This document shows, piece after piece, positions 43,766-53,789 of a stretch of DNA of 64,000 bases. Position numbers and translations under genes: made by a program. Where the stretch lies: positions 99,482-163,481 of the IMG/VR virus record IMGVR_UViG_3300044739_000018; one strand, given 5' to 3'. Positions within the stretch are counted from its first letter, which is position 1; each line of letters opens with the position of its first letter. The DNA comes from a virus. The notes below the pieces were generated by a model. It had not been told where the DNA came from. It ran no database searches and saw only the letters and a list, made by a program, of their open reading frames with translations.

Positions 43766-44538
43766 TGACCGTCCTCTACGAATCCAAGAGCGCCTTCTGG
43801 TTTGGCGCGCAGGCTGTGCTCCTGGACAGCACGATGGAGCGCGCTTGGGCTGAGAAGTATGTCCGAGAGAATGCTGCCTACAAGTGGGTTCTGGGCAAGT
43901 TCGTGGAAGCGGACAATGCCAACTCCAACAAGCAGTACTTCTCCATGGATGGCCTCCGGATGGGTCAGCCCACAATCTCGCACGCTCCAATGAACATCAA
44001 TCATGCGCCCCGGCGCATCGTTGGTGCCTATGTAGCGAGCGAGTTCCAGTACCCAGTCGAAGGTGCTGCTGAAGGACAGATTCACAATCCCTACATCGAG
44101 GCACTAGCCGTCTTCTGGCGGCACTACTTCCCCGAGGAGTTCGCCGTCGTCCAAATGGCGAATGACACCGGCAATCTGTTCTTCTCTATGGAGTGCATCC
44201 CGCAGGAGATCAAGTGTGACGGTGAGTCTGGATGCGGGCAGCAGTTCGCCTATGAAGGCCGCTACTCCCACAGCTATTGCGACCACCTGAACGAGCCGGG
44301 TAGCGGCGTAATCAAGAACCTGGTCAAGCCTCACTTCACCGGTGGAGCACTGATCGTTCCGCCCGAAAGGCCAGGTTGGAAGAACGCTTCTGTGGACCAG
44401 TTCTCACAGCTTCTGAAGGACAATGCGAAGGAAGCTGAGATGGCATACGAGGGTATCGAGGAGGAGTTTCCGACCCTTGATCCTGCCAAGTGGGAAGCCA
44501 TGATGTTCGAGCTTTTGAAGCTGGGTGCAAAGTCATAG
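43765..44538 (+). CDS. Putative capsid maturation protease
   Basis: 257 residues. INHAPRRIVGAYVASEFQYP and MANDTGNLFFSMECIPQEIK recall the His and Ser segments of prohead proteases (U35/S78 type), and the gene sits between portal and scaffold. A Cys-rich insertion (IKCDGESGCGQQF) is unusual. Ends TAG, one of three structural genes to do so. Confidence 0.65.
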   Translation: MTVLYESKSAFWFGAQAVLLDSTMERAWAEKYVRENAAYKWVLGKFVEADNANSNKQYFSMDGLRMGQPTISHAPMNINHAPRRIVGAYVASEFQYPVEGAAEGQIHNPYIEALAVFWRHYFPEEFAVVQMANDTGNLFFSMECIPQEIKCDGESGCGQQFAYEGRYSHSYCDHLNEPGSGVIKNLVKPHFTGGALIVPPERPGWKNASVDQFSQLLKDNAKEAEMAYEGIEEEFPTLDPAKWEAMMFELLKLGAKS

Positions 44539-44585
44539 CACGGAAAATTTGAATTAGCCGTGTCTTTTTGCCGAAGACTTCCTCG

Positions 44586-45281
44586 ATGCTAAAAGAGCTT
44601 CACGACCTGCTAATGGCTGAGAAGCCCGAGGGTGCATCGCATCCCGAGGAAGCCAACTGCCCATTCTGCAAGTCAGACGCCGAGCCGAAAGAGGCGAAGG
44701 AGGTATCCGTGTCCTACACCGAGGAAGAGTTGAAGGCCAAGGTGGACGAAGCAGTTGCGTCGGCCACCAAGGATCTTGAGACCAAGGTGAAGGAGCTGGA
44801 AGAGGTGCGCAGTGCCTCTGAGGTTGAGGCGAAGCTTGCCGAGGCCAAGGCTGAATTCGAGACCAAGGTTTCGGAGATCCAGGCCCAGCTCGACACCGCG
44901 GTTCTGGAGGCCGAAAAGGCCAAGACCGAGAAGGAAGAGATTGTTGCTTTCCTAGAGGCGGAAGCAACCAAGGCAGAGGAGCAGGCTCAGCTTGTTGCTC
45001 GCCGGGATGAGCGGCTGAAGCAGGTCGCTGAAGTTGCCTCCTTCCCCCAGGAGTACGTCGAGGCCAACGCAGATCGTTGGGCTGGCCTGGACGACGAGCA
45101 GTTCGCTGCACTGCTGGAGGATTACAAGGCTGTTGGCGCAAAGAAGGAAGACGGCGAGGAGCAGATTCCCGCTGGCACTTCTGCCATGACCGCTAGCCGC
45201 GAATCAAAGGGCGACAAGAAGGTGATGGCAGAAGTCATTCGTGGCTTCCGCACAGCCGGTGTCGACCCTCGGACGCTCTAA
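44586..45281 (+). CDS. Scaffold protein
   Basis: 231 residues from ATG 44586 (TTG 44568 also open). A Cys-pair near the start (NCPFC) is followed by a long Glu/Lys/Ala coiled coil and a C-terminal capsid-binding-like helix. The composition and position before capsid genes are typical of scaffolds. Confidence 0.8.
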   Translation: MLKELHDLLMAEKPEGASHPEEANCPFCKSDAEPKEAKEVSVSYTEEELKAKVDEAVASATKDLETKVKELEEVRSASEVEAKLAEAKAEFETKVSEIQAQLDTAVLEAEKAKTEKEEIVAFLEAEATKAEEQAQLVARRDERLKQVAEVASFPQEYVEANADRWAGLDDEQFAALLEDYKAVGAKKEDGEEQIPAGTSAMTASRESKGDKKVMAEVIRGFRTAGVDPRTL

Positions 45282-45301
45282 CCCGAAGGGGGTGTATGTA
45301 A

Positions 45302-45874
45302 ATGTCCTACGGCCGTAATTTCGAGTTCCGCGTTCCCCCCGTACATGGTGAGCGTTCCGCTCGGCATTCGACTCCGACTACTGGCACGCCGCTTCCCATC
45401 GGCGCTCCGGTCAGGATCAACCGTGCTGCTGACGACGATACGTTCGGCAACAAGCCCGTTGAACTGGCTCCCGCTGGTGCTCCCCCCCGCAAGGGCGAGA
45501 GTGGCATTGCCATCTACGAACACGCACCGGCAGCGTATGCCGGGACCGATCCGTTCCTGACTACTTACAGCGACATCGACACGATTCCGCTGGGCAAGAT
45601 GGTCCAGGTTGTTTTCGGTGACACGGTGAAGGTTGTTCTCCGCAACACAGAGGACCGCACCTTCCTGAACACCCGGGAGTATGCGGGCAAGACCATGATC
45701 GCTGGCCTAGGTGCCACGCCGACCGTGGTTGTCGGTGACTACCTGGAGCCTGCAACAACTCCGAACGATACCAACGGGTATTGGCAGGAGACTTCAACAG
45801 CCGCCAACGCGTGGCTCGTCGTTACCAAGGTCGATGCTGACCGCGGTGAGGTCGAAGCCCGGATGCTCTTCTAA
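45302..45874 (+). CDS. Capsid decoration-like protein
   Basis: 190 residues opening MSYGRNFEFRVPPVHGERSA, beta-rich, with GIAIYEHAPAAYAGTDPFLT. Placement between scaffold and major capsid protein matches head decoration or stabilising proteins. Confidence 0.7.
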   Translation: MSYGRNFEFRVPPVHGERSARHSTPTTGTPLPIGAPVRINRAADDDTFGNKPVELAPAGAPPRKGESGIAIYEHAPAAYAGTDPFLTTYSDIDTIPLGKMVQVVFGDTVKVVLRNTEDRTFLNTREYAGKTMIAGLGATPTVVVGDYLEPATTPNDTNGYWQETSTAANAWLVVTKVDADRGEVEARMLF

Positions 45875-45890
45875 GGGGAGGTGTAAGAAA

Positions 45891-46841
45891 GTGACCACCA
45901 CCACTGTTGATCCCGGCCGAAGTGAGGCCGAGCGCAAGGAGCTACGGGACAAGGTCGCGAAGTTGAACCAGGAGGCATCGGCTAACTGGGACAACCCGAC
46001 ATGGCGTCGTGAGATGGCTCAGGAAGTTACTGAGACGATTTACGAAGGCTTCGACCACGAGAACCTGCTGTCGCTGCTTGCCGACGTGGAGAATGCGCCC
46101 TTTGATGGGCGTGTCTTCGTGAAGGAAGTCAGGGGTCTGCGTGCCTTCTGGGTAGCCCGAGGTGGCTACATCGAGGCCAGCACACTCCAGGCCGAGGTCA
46201 TGGAGATCGAGCGAGACACCATCGGATTCCACGTCACGGAGTTCGAGGACAAGCTGCGGACCAACTTCGCAGAGACGCAGAGGACTCTTGTCGATCTCGG
46301 CATCCGCCGGATGGACGCTGAGGTCAACCTGCGCCTCCTGAAGCTGCTCCAGGCTTCCATTCCCTCTGGTCATGACTCCTATGTGGGCATGACCGGCTTC
46401 AGCCTCGACGCCCTCAACGCCGCACTACGCGCCGTTGCGGACGCAACGCTGGAGCAGGGAGCCATCACGATTGTGGGCCGTCGCACCATGACGGACCAGA
46501 TCATCGACGCCATTGTCAGCACGCCTGCTTACGGCGCGTTCCTCCCGGAGACCAACGAACAACTGCTTCGGCAGGGCGTTCTTGGTACCTACCGGGGTGC
46601 CCGCATCGTCAGCCTGCGGAACTTCAAGGACGCAGACGATGTGTCCTTCTTCCCGGCCAACGAGATGTATGTCCTTGCCCGGGACGCCAGCAAGTTCGCC
46701 TTCTGGGGCGGCCTTCTGTCGAAGGAGTTCGACGAGCAGGACAACTGGTACTGGCACTACCTGGCACGCCGGGACTTCGGTGGAACCGTTCACCGTCCCG
46801 ACCGTGTTCGTCGCCTGGTCGACACCAACCTCGCACCGTAA
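45891..46841 (+). CDS. Major capsid protein (HK97-like)
   Basis: 316 residues from GTG 45891 with GGGGAGGTG upstream. N-terminal helices, then YIEASTLQAEVMEIERDTIG, a long spine-like helix (NLRLLKLLQASIP) and a C-terminal VRRLVDTNLAP. Position, size and a strong terminator 40 nt downstream support the call. Confidence 0.85.
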   Translation: MTTTTVDPGRSEAERKELRDKVAKLNQEASANWDNPTWRREMAQEVTETIYEGFDHENLLSLLADVENAPFDGRVFVKEVRGLRAFWVARGGYIEASTLQAEVMEIERDTIGFHVTEFEDKLRTNFAETQRTLVDLGIRRMDAEVNLRLLKLLQASIPSGHDSYVGMTGFSLDALNAALRAVADATLEQGAITIVGRRTMTDQIIDAIVSTPAYGAFLPETNEQLLRQGVLGTYRGARIVSLRNFKDADDVSFFPANEMYVLARDASKFAFWGGLLSKEFDEQDNWYWHYLARRDFGGTVHRPDRVRRLVDTNLAP

Positions 46842-46880
46842 GGCTGCCTTAGCCGACAAGGGCGGAGCGAGAGAAGCAAG

Positions 46881-46904
46881 GGGAGGGGACTTCGGTCTCC
46901 TCCT
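46881..46904 (+). terminator. Terminator-like hairpin after the capsid gene
   Basis: GGAGGGGAC-TTCG-GTCTCCTCC, stem capped by UUCG, followed by CTTGCGCGTTTG. Probably sets excess capsid mRNA. Confidence 0.65.
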
Positions 46905-46983
46905 CTTGCGCGTTTGATCTCAGCTTCGAATTCTCCGATGGTTAGTTCAGGAAGGCGCGAGCCTTATGGAAAAAGGAGCAACA

Positions 46984-47493
46984 ATGTCAGAGTACGAGAG
47001 CTGGAAGAACGCAACGAATGGGTTGCTGTTCATTCGCAAGTACAACAACCGTGGTGACCTCGGTCATGAGGCGGTCCATGCAAGGAAGACGTTTCACGTG
47101 ACACCACAAGAGCGTCGTATCAATCAGGAGATGGCCGCTGTGCCGTCCCAGGACTTTTTCAGCAACGGGATGCTGACCCCGGTACGTCTCATCGACACCG
47201 AGGAAGACGCAAAGGAGATTGCGTCCAACCCGAACCTCATGTCCGAGAGTGACATGAAGGGTCTGTTCAAGGCCCAGTGGAAGACCTTCGATGCCCGCAT
47301 CGACAGCATCACCAACGAGACCACGTTGAAGCGGCTGCTGGAGATGAGCCAGGACAACGAGGTTGGTGCGTCAGTGCGTCAGGCAGACGCCGTGCAGGCT
47401 CGGCTGCGTGAGGTCGCACCGCAAACGTTCATTGAGGTGCAGAGCGCCCCGATCTCCGAGAAGCAGACCCTCAAGCCGACTTCACCGCGGTAA
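46984..47493 (+). CDS. Head-associated protein
   Basis: 169 residues from MSEYESWKNATNGLLFIRKY (AAAAGGAGC upstream). A beta-rich N-terminus and a long helical C-terminus. Probably a minor head protein; no known motif. Confidence 0.65.
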   Translation: MSEYESWKNATNGLLFIRKYNNRGDLGHEAVHARKTFHVTPQERRINQEMAAVPSQDFFSNGMLTPVRLIDTEEDAKEIASNPNLMSESDMKGLFKAQWKTFDARIDSITNETTLKRLLEMSQDNEVGASVRQADAVQARLREVAPQTFIEVQSAPISEKQTLKPTSPR

Positions 47494-47502
47494 GGAGCAA
47501 TT

Positions 47503-47904
47503 GTGTCCGCACTTAGTGACTACGCCGAGAACAAGCTTCTCGACCACGCCGTGGGAACCACGTCGTTCACGATGCCTGCGACGGTTCGCGTGGCGCTATT
47601 CACAACTTCAGGTTCTCTTGCGAACCTTGAAGCGGGCACGCTTACCGGTGAGGTATCGGGTGGCTCGTATGCCCGTCAGACGCCGACATTCTCTGCTGCG
47701 TCTGGCGGGGCTACGAGTAACACCGGAGCACTCACTTTTACGAACATGCCAGCCAACACTGTGCGGTTTGTGGCCCTCATGGACAGCGCCACCGCTGGGG
47801 CAGGCAACGTGCTGTTCTATGGGCAGCTAGCGGCTGACAAGACGACTGGGGCTGGCGACACCTTCACCATCGCCATTGGTGACCTCGACGTAACCCTGGC
47901 CTAA
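47503..47904 (+). CDS. Beta-rich virion protein
   Basis: GTG start, 133 residues; DYAENKLLDHAVGTTSFTMP then Gly/Thr/Ala strands. It resembles phage proteins annotated as tail-fibre or decoration domains (ALSDYxENKLLDHxxG). An exterior head or tail location is likely. Confidence 0.75.
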   Translation: MSALSDYAENKLLDHAVGTTSFTMPATVRVALFTTSGSLANLEAGTLTGEVSGGSYARQTPTFSAASGGATSNTGALTFTNMPANTVRFVALMDSATAGAGNVLFYGQLAADKTTGAGDTFTIAIGDLDVTLA

Positions 47905-47940
47905 GTCGAATAACGCTCCCGGCAGGCCGATACCTGTTCT

Positions 47941-48135
47941 GTGGCTACTGACGGTCTGGACTATGTCGCACACGCTGTCGTGGAGAAGTGGTCTCCCGCG
48001 CAAATGGACAAAATCAAGGCCAAGCACCAGGGCAAGAACAAGTTCACTCGTGAGGAATTGCTTGCGGAGGAACCGCCCGACGAAATCACTGATGATGGAA
48101 CTGTGATCCCCGGCAAGGTCAAGGAGAAGAAGTAA
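47941..48135 (+). CDS. Small charged protein
   Basis: GTG start, 64 residues opening MATDGLDYVAHAVVEKWSPA. The motif VVEKWSPAQMDKIKAKHQGK is echoed in the next protein (IVEKWDPDQVAYASK), so the two share a small domain. Confidence 0.65.
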   Translation: MATDGLDYVAHAVVEKWSPAQMDKIKAKHQGKNKFTREELLAEEPPDEITDDGTVIPGKVKEKK

Positions 48136-48821
48136 TGGCGAATCTACTGATTCCTCGGGCCGAGGATCTGATCGCTGCCCGCCCTGGATGCGGGCCGGAC
48201 GATCTGAAGGATTTGGCTCGCGAGCTTTTCACCAACGGTAGTTTGGACCACGTTCCCGCAACGTGGATCAGCACTGGCATCGTCGAGAAGTGGGACCCCG
48301 ACCAGGTGGCCTATGCCAGCAAGATTCAGTCGGGACGCCTAGAGCGCGAAGACCTGTATCGGCTCGTCGGAACGCCTGAGTACACCGAGGACCCGCCCTC
48401 GAACTTGCTCGTCAACAACGGCATTAACCGGCTGCTGAACCTGCTGATCGGCACAGGCTCCATTGTGGCGTACACCAACGCCACCTCTCGCCTGGGCACG
48501 GGCAACTCGGCCACCGCCGAGGTCGCGTCACAGACCGACCTTCAGGCTGCTGCCGGTGCCGCCAACCGATACTTCCAGGCTGCTGCCGCCACCTACCCGC
48601 AGGTGTCAGCCCAGACCCTCACTCAGCAGGCCACTTTCGCCACAGGCGACGGCAACTACGTGTGGGCCGAATGGGGTATCGACGGTGGCGGCGCTTCGTC
48701 TGCTGTCGTCGGCACCAACGGCGCTTCTACCGCCGCCCTCCTGAACAGGAAGGTTGCAGCCCTGGGTACCAAGGCATCAGGTTCCACATGGACCCTGACC
48801 GTCACGATTGTGGTCTCGTAA
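48135..48821 (+). CDS. Virion protein with shared VEKW domain and beta-rich C-terminus
   Basis: 228 residues. Residues 40-75 repeat the VEKWxPxQ...REEL block of the 47941 product; the C-terminal 120 residues are Ala/Thr/Gly beta strands like the 47503 protein. It may be a fusion of the two preceding types. Confidence 0.65.
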   Translation: MANLLIPRAEDLIAARPGCGPDDLKDLARELFTNGSLDHVPATWISTGIVEKWDPDQVAYASKIQSGRLEREDLYRLVGTPEYTEDPPSNLLVNNGINRLLNLLIGTGSIVAYTNATSRLGTGNSATAEVASQTDLQAAAGAANRYFQAAAATYPQVSAQTLTQQATFATGDGNYVWAEWGIDGGGASSAVVGTNGASTAALLNRKVAALGTKASGSTWTLTVTIVVS

Positions 48822-49099
48822 TGCCCGCCCCCGAGGAAGGCGTCGAAGTCACCGAGTCGGCGCAGGTTGAGACGGACGAGACGAGCTTCTCGACAGAGAA
48901 CAAGGCATGTGCTTGTGAGTTCTGTGGTGAGAGTACGGATCTCGACATTCCGGAGAGCTATGCCTCCGACCTCAAGTGGGTGTGCCCGAAGTGCCAGGGA
49001 ACGAATGTTCTAGAGGGGCAGGGTCCAGCGGGTGTGCCCGAGGAACTCAAGAGCGTCACCCCGCACCTTCAGTCGGCACCCCCGCCCGACGAGGACTAA
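48821..49099 (+). CDS. Zinc-ribbon protein in the structural operon
   Basis: 92 residues with ACACEFCGES and WVCPKCQG, a four-Cys ribbon between acidic flanks. Unusual inside a tail/head operon. Confidence 0.7.
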   Translation: MPAPEEGVEVTESAQVETDETSFSTENKACACEFCGESTDLDIPESYASDLKWVCPKCQGTNVLEGQGPAGVPEELKSVTPHLQSAPPPDED

Positions 49100-49124
49100 C
49101 CATGCACCGCGAAGGCGGTGAGCC

Positions 49125-51377
49125 ATGGCGATAGATAGCGTCACCAATTTCGCGCGCTCGACCGTCAACTCGGGTGCCATGACAGCGGGATCTCCCGCCA
49201 ACGGCGCCACTTTCACGGTCGTTGACGGTTCGGCCTTCCCGGCCAGCAACTTCTATGTGGTGATCGACCTTGAGATCATCCTGATTTCGTCGCGCTCGAC
49301 CAACACCTTCACGGTCCACGCCACCACCGGCAGGGGACAACGCGGCACCTCTGCCGCTTCCCACAGCAACGGAGCACAGGTCTTCAACGGGCCGCTGGCT
49401 CATCATGTCTCAGAGTCGGCCTACACCACGCAGGCCAACGTGTTCACGCAGGCCACGACCTTTCAGGCCGACGTGGACATGGACGACTTTGACATCAATG
49501 ACCTTGGGCAAATCAGGTTTGGCACTGGTGTTACTGCTCCGAGCTTTGCCTACATCGACCAAGGCAATCTGACTGGCGGCAAGACACGCACCATCTCGTC
49601 GCCGGACATTCTGTACGGCTACGTCGGTGAGCCAGTCAACAACGGCAACGGCATCATCTACGGCTACAAGGTCACGCCCCAGACGAACTTCGCCGGGACG
49701 GTTGCGTCACTCGTCGGCATTAACGGCCAGGTCCGGCTGCTCAACGCTGCCTCTGTGGTGAGTGACGCCTACGGCGTTTTGTGCTCACCGCCCATCATGC
49801 AGGCAGGCTCCGCCATCACGAGGGCGTACGGCGTCTACGTGAACGCGCAGACCCATGCCAGCATCACGAACGGCTACGGAGTGGTGATCGAGTCGGCCAA
49901 GACGGTGGCACTGTGGCTCGGCGCCGAGGCCGCGGGCACCACCGCGACTGGTGGAATCTCTTGGGGATCTGGCCGTGATGTCAACTTGTTCCGCAGCGCG
50001 GCCAACACGCTGAACGTTACGGCCACAGGCACGCCTGTGTTGCAGGTTGGTGGCTCCACGGTCCTGACAGCAGCCACGGGCGCTGCTCTAGCAAGTGCGA
50101 ACACCTTCACGACAGCTCAGGTCATCGACGTTGCCTCGGACGTGGTGCCGATCACCCTGATCGGGCATTCGTCTCAGACGGCGGCGTATCTGATCGCTCG
50201 TAATGACGCCAATACGCGCACCTACGTCACGTTCGACCCGGAGATCATCCACAACCAATTCGCCTTCTCCTTCACCGGATATGACACAGGCGTTACTTCT
50301 GGGTTCGCGTTGGGAATTCGCAGTGAACTCATCATTGATCCCGCCGGAGCCTCTGCCACGGTTCACATTGCAGGCAACTCTTGGGCGACTGTCCCGACCA
50401 CAAATACGCAGAACTTTACGTCCGACATGGTTGGACACATCGGTCAGGTTAGCTACGGAAGCAGTGGAACGCATTCAGGGTTGATGGTTGGGTCGAAGGG
50501 AGCCATCGACCATAGTGCAGCCCACGGGGCCGTAACCACCCAGTATGGCGTGCTCGCTACCGTCGATGATATTTCGGCTGGAACTACGTCAGTGCTGTTC
50601 AAGGGGATGACTCCAGCCAGGGCGGGCACGGCCACCAACTTCTATGGCATGTGGATCGACCCGATTACCAAGGGCGGCACTCAGAGCATCGGTGTTCGCA
50701 TCGACACGCCCACCGGAGCTGGGGCGAAGTACGCCCTATGGGTTGGAGCTGATGCCGTTGGTACGACTACTGCTAGCGGCATTGCCTTTGGTTCAGCCCA
50801 GGATGTGACGTTGGCTCGTCAGGCTCCGTTGTTCACGGAGTTGGCGACCAACGTCATCTTCTCTGCTAGCGGCAGCCTCGTGAAGATCGGTGCAGTGGGT
50901 CCAGCCCTTGAGGCAGCGATCAACCTCAACGGGTCCACGATCTACCGTGATGGGGCACTTAGCCTCAGGACCGCGTCATCAATCAACGCCGATGCAGGCA
51001 TCGAGGACAACGGCGTACTCGTCACCAAGCAAGTTCCGTTGATGTTCTCCAAGGGTGGAACGCTGACCGTTGGTGCAGGCACACATCGGGCCTACATCGA
51101 CGGCGGCAACTGGACCATTATTTCGATCCGGGCCAGTGTTGGAACGGCTCCTACTGGGGCCTCACTCATCGTGGACGTGAACAAGAACGGCACCACCGTT
51201 CACACCACCCAGTCCAATCGGGCGACCATTGCTGCGTCCGGATTCACTGACCTGGCTGACTCAGTCCAGGTGAGCAGCGTGACCACTGGGGATTACCTGA
51301 CCGTTGATATCGACCAGGTTGGATCTGGTGTTGCTGGGTCTGACCTGACCGTCACTATCTGGCTGCAAAGGGCCTAA
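49125..51377 (+). CDS. Large tail-fibre or spike-like protein
   Basis: 750 residues. N-terminal FTVVDGSAFPASNFYVVIDL and TGRGQRGTSAASHSNGAQVF are typical of phage fibre attachment regions. The middle is repeated beta blocks in which a GYGVVIESAKTVALWLGAEA unit recurs later as GVRIDTPTGAGAKYALWVGA. The C-terminus is a compact beta domain. Likely host recognition. Confidence 0.75.
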   Translation: MAIDSVTNFARSTVNSGAMTAGSPANGATFTVVDGSAFPASNFYVVIDLEIILISSRSTNTFTVHATTGRGQRGTSAASHSNGAQVFNGPLAHHVSESAYTTQANVFTQATTFQADVDMDDFDINDLGQIRFGTGVTAPSFAYIDQGNLTGGKTRTISSPDILYGYVGEPVNNGNGIIYGYKVTPQTNFAGTVASLVGINGQVRLLNAASVVSDAYGVLCSPPIMQAGSAITRAYGVYVNAQTHASITNGYGVVIESAKTVALWLGAEAAGTTATGGISWGSGRDVNLFRSAANTLNVTATGTPVLQVGGSTVLTAATGAALASANTFTTAQVIDVASDVVPITLIGHSSQTAAYLIARNDANTRTYVTFDPEIIHNQFAFSFTGYDTGVTSGFALGIRSELIIDPAGASATVHIAGNSWATVPTTNTQNFTSDMVGHIGQVSYGSSGTHSGLMVGSKGAIDHSAAHGAVTTQYGVLATVDDISAGTTSVLFKGMTPARAGTATNFYGMWIDPITKGGTQSIGVRIDTPTGAGAKYALWVGADAVGTTTASGIAFGSAQDVTLARQAPLFTELATNVIFSASGSLVKIGAVGPALEAAINLNGSTIYRDGALSLRTASSINADAGIEDNGVLVTKQVPLMFSKGGTLTVGAGTHRAYIDGGNWTIISIRASVGTAPTGASLIVDVNKNGTTVHTTQSNRATIAASGFTDLADSVQVSSVTTGDYLTVDIDQVGSGVAGSDLTVTIWLQRA

Positions 51378-51385
51378 GGAGAACA

Positions 51386-52066
51386 ATGGCTAGTAGCTAC
51401 ATTCGGGTTCCACCCGACTCAACGGGCAAGAAACTGCGCACTCGTAACCGCACGGTCGGCGCGGACTCGGTCGAGGAGCAGTACCTCATCAAGCAGGACG
51501 AACGCATCATCAGTTACAAGGGGCGGTGCAATACGTTCCGCACTACTGGCCGTGCGGGCACCACGGGTCAGAAGCTGTTTGCCATCCACAATGCCACAGG
51601 TTCGTCGATTCTCGTGGATGTCAACCGAATCAGTGTGGACGTGATCAACACGGCTGTTCGTGCCATTACTGTCGAGCCAGTGTTGATTCGCCTCTGGCGA
51701 TTCACCGCGATCCCGACCAATGGTACGGCGCTCACGAAGGTGCCCTTGGACACAGCACTGTCCTCTAACGCGTCTGTCACCGTGTTCGGTGACGCGTCGG
51801 CCGACAAGACGGGATCAGGCACCACCTTGACGGTGACTCTGCCCGCTAACAACATCATCGGCCAGGAGTATGGCCCCCGAAACTTCACTGCTGTTGGTCA
51901 GGAAGCCGCCGATCGCGTGGAGTTCTTGGAGGATCCGCTGTCGGTGGTCACTCTGCGGGCGCTGGAAGGCATCTGCGTCTTTCTTGACTACGCCACGGCC
52001 ACGTTCAACCCTGTCACCGACTTCTGGACTGCCACTTGTGAGTGGGTGGAGTACACCCTCCCCTGA
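51386..52066 (+). CDS. Virion protein, tandem paralog A
   Basis: 226 residues opening MASSYIRVPPDSTGKKLRTR. VEEQYLIKQDERIISYKGR and the ending TCEWVEYTLP are shared with the next gene, showing tandem duplication. Beta-rich, probably surface exposed. Confidence 0.7.
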   Translation: MASSYIRVPPDSTGKKLRTRNRTVGADSVEEQYLIKQDERIISYKGRCNTFRTTGRAGTTGQKLFAIHNATGSSILVDVNRISVDVINTAVRAITVEPVLIRLWRFTAIPTNGTALTKVPLDTALSSNASVTVFGDASADKTGSGTTLTVTLPANNIIGQEYGPRNFTAVGQEAADRVEFLEDPLSVVTLRALEGICVFLDYATATFNPVTDFWTATCEWVEYTLP

Positions 52067-52755
52067 TGGCTGAAAGTTATGTCGCTCTCCCGAGGGACGG
52101 CACATCTGCTGGAAAGCAGGTGCGTAGTCGGCAACGCACTGTTGGCAGCACCGTTGTAGAGGAGCAGTACTTCATCGAGCAGGATGAACGGGTCCTCAGC
52201 TTTAAGGGTCGGGCAAGCACCTATCGCGCGCCGGGCCGAGCTGCAACACAGGACATCTTTGCTCTCTGGAACCAGACCGGATCAGGAGTGATCGTTGATG
52301 TTCAACGCATCACTGTTGACGTGGTCGGCACAGTGGTGAAGAACCCCATCACCGTTGAGGCGCCACTGGTTCGGCTTGTGGGCATTACTGCAATTCCGAC
52401 CGGTGGGCAGACCATGGTGACGGCTAAGACCTCTCTGGACACAGCACTCACGTCTGCCAATAACGTCATTCCATACCAAGACGCCACGGCGGATCGGGCA
52501 TTGATTGCTGGTGGGGGATTGACCATCAACCCTATCGTCATCATTTCTGAGGAGTATGGTCCTCGGGTTATCGCCACGGCGGTGGGTCAGGAGCAGTCTG
52601 ACTGTATAACGTTCCTGGGCCATAGCTGCACTCCCGTGACTCTCCAGGTGGGTGTTGGCATTGGCGTGCGAGTTGACATTGGAAGTGCTGGGACGAATCC
52701 GGCCACTGACCTGTGGACCGTAACTTGTGAATGGCTTGAGTACTCACTGCCATGA
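52066..52755 (+). CDS. Virion protein, tandem paralog B
   Basis: 229 residues. Shares VEEQYFIEQDERVLSFKGRA and TCEWLEYSLP with paralog A, with diverged middles. TGATG overlap to A and ATGA to the next gene, so all are co-translated. Confidence 0.7.
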   Translation: MAESYVALPRDGTSAGKQVRSRQRTVGSTVVEEQYFIEQDERVLSFKGRASTYRAPGRAATQDIFALWNQTGSGVIVDVQRITVDVVGTVVKNPITVEAPLVRLVGITAIPTGGQTMVTAKTSLDTALTSANNVIPYQDATADRALIAGGGLTINPIVIISEEYGPRVIATAVGQEQSDCITFLGHSCTPVTLQVGVGIGVRVDIGSAGTNPATDLWTVTCEWLEYSLP

Positions 52756-53483
52756 CCGCTACCTACGCTCCCTTTTGGGATGGCACCTGGGTCGAACCGG
52801 CGACAAGCATCAGCTTTGTCGGAGCCAACGCGACCCCCCAAACGGATACGACCACGATCACAACCAACGTGCCAGCGGGGACGACGACCGGTGATCTGGT
52901 GCTGTGTGTGGTGGCCTGCCGTGGCAACGGCGTCATTACTGGGCCTGCGACGTTTACTAACGAGGGCACGATTGCCAGCGGGGTTGGCAGTGCTGACGCT
53001 CAACTTTGCATCTTCTCGAAGCGGCTGACCGCTGGACCTCCGGCCAACTACACCGTGACAGATACCGCCGGTGTTAACAGGTGGGCGATGGGCCTGCTGG
53101 TGTACCGGGGGACCGACCCGATCACGCCAGTTGCCTATCAGGGGTCAGCGTCAAGCTCGGGGGGAGCGAACGCCATCGACATCGTGTTGTATGGAGGGTA
53201 CCCCACCCCCACGGGTACCGATCATTGGTACATCCCCATGTTGTCCAACCGAGGCAACGTCAACTCGGCCGATCAGGATTTGGGTGTGGTCACCAACCGA
53301 ATCTCCGAGAAGACGGCGGCTACAGATCTGCTGGTCTGGGACAGCAACGGGGGATTCAACCCGCCGTCATCCGATCATTACACTCGCATGGGGACCGCTG
53401 ACCGGTGGGCTGGTGTCCAGGTCTTCTTGCAGGGTACGGCTGGCGCCGCCACGGCGTTCACCGGCTGGGGCATCCCAATCTAA
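52752..53483 (+). CDS. Beta-rich virion protein
   Basis: 243 residues; NVPAGTTTGDLVLCVVACRG and WAMGLLVYRGTDPITPV are a pattern found in phage and bacterial surface beta-sandwich proteins. Probable tail or fibre component. Confidence 0.7.
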   Translation: MTATYAPFWDGTWVEPATSISFVGANATPQTDTTTITTNVPAGTTTGDLVLCVVACRGNGVITGPATFTNEGTIASGVGSADAQLCIFSKRLTAGPPANYTVTDTAGVNRWAMGLLVYRGTDPITPVAYQGSASSSGGANAIDIVLYGGYPTPTGTDHWYIPMLSNRGNVNSADQDLGVVTNRISEKTAATDLLVWDSNGGFNPPSSDHYTRMGTADRWAGVQVFLQGTAGAATAFTGWGIPI

Positions 53484-53537
53484 TGGAGAGCCTCCAGTGT
53501 CGATCTACTACTAGGACCCAGTGGTTACGGAGGAACG

Positions 53538-53771
53538 ATGGAATACACCAGGCTTTCTGAGGCAGATAAGCGCCAGATCGTGGAACAGCGGCTAGGCCAG
53601 CTTGAGGCCGAGCACTACAGCCAGACGATCTCCTGTGCGCAGCTTGCAACGACTGACGACGGCTCGGAACAGTCCAAGCAGGCCATCCACCTCGCCAACC
53701 AGCGCCTGGCTGCCCTGGATGTTGCTTACGAGCGCACCAAGGCAGAACTGGATTCCGCCGAGGAGACCTAA
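53538..53771 (+). CDS. Small helical protein
   Basis: 77 residues, two long helices with heptads, opening MEYTRLSEADKRQIVEQRLG. Possible trimerisation or chaperone factor for the neighbouring fibre genes. Confidence 0.7.
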   Translation: MEYTRLSEADKRQIVEQRLGQLEAEHYSQTISCAQLATTDDGSEQSKQAIHLANQRLAALDVAYERTKAELDSAEET

Positions 53772-53789
53772 ATGACCTGGGGGGGCTGA

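Noticed and set aside
53497-53517. GTG-TCG-ATC-TAC-TAC-TAG as an amber-interrupted gene
   Set aside because: The frame beyond the TAG is a shadow of the 53538 gene and meets another TAG soon, so there is no evidence for readthrough here.
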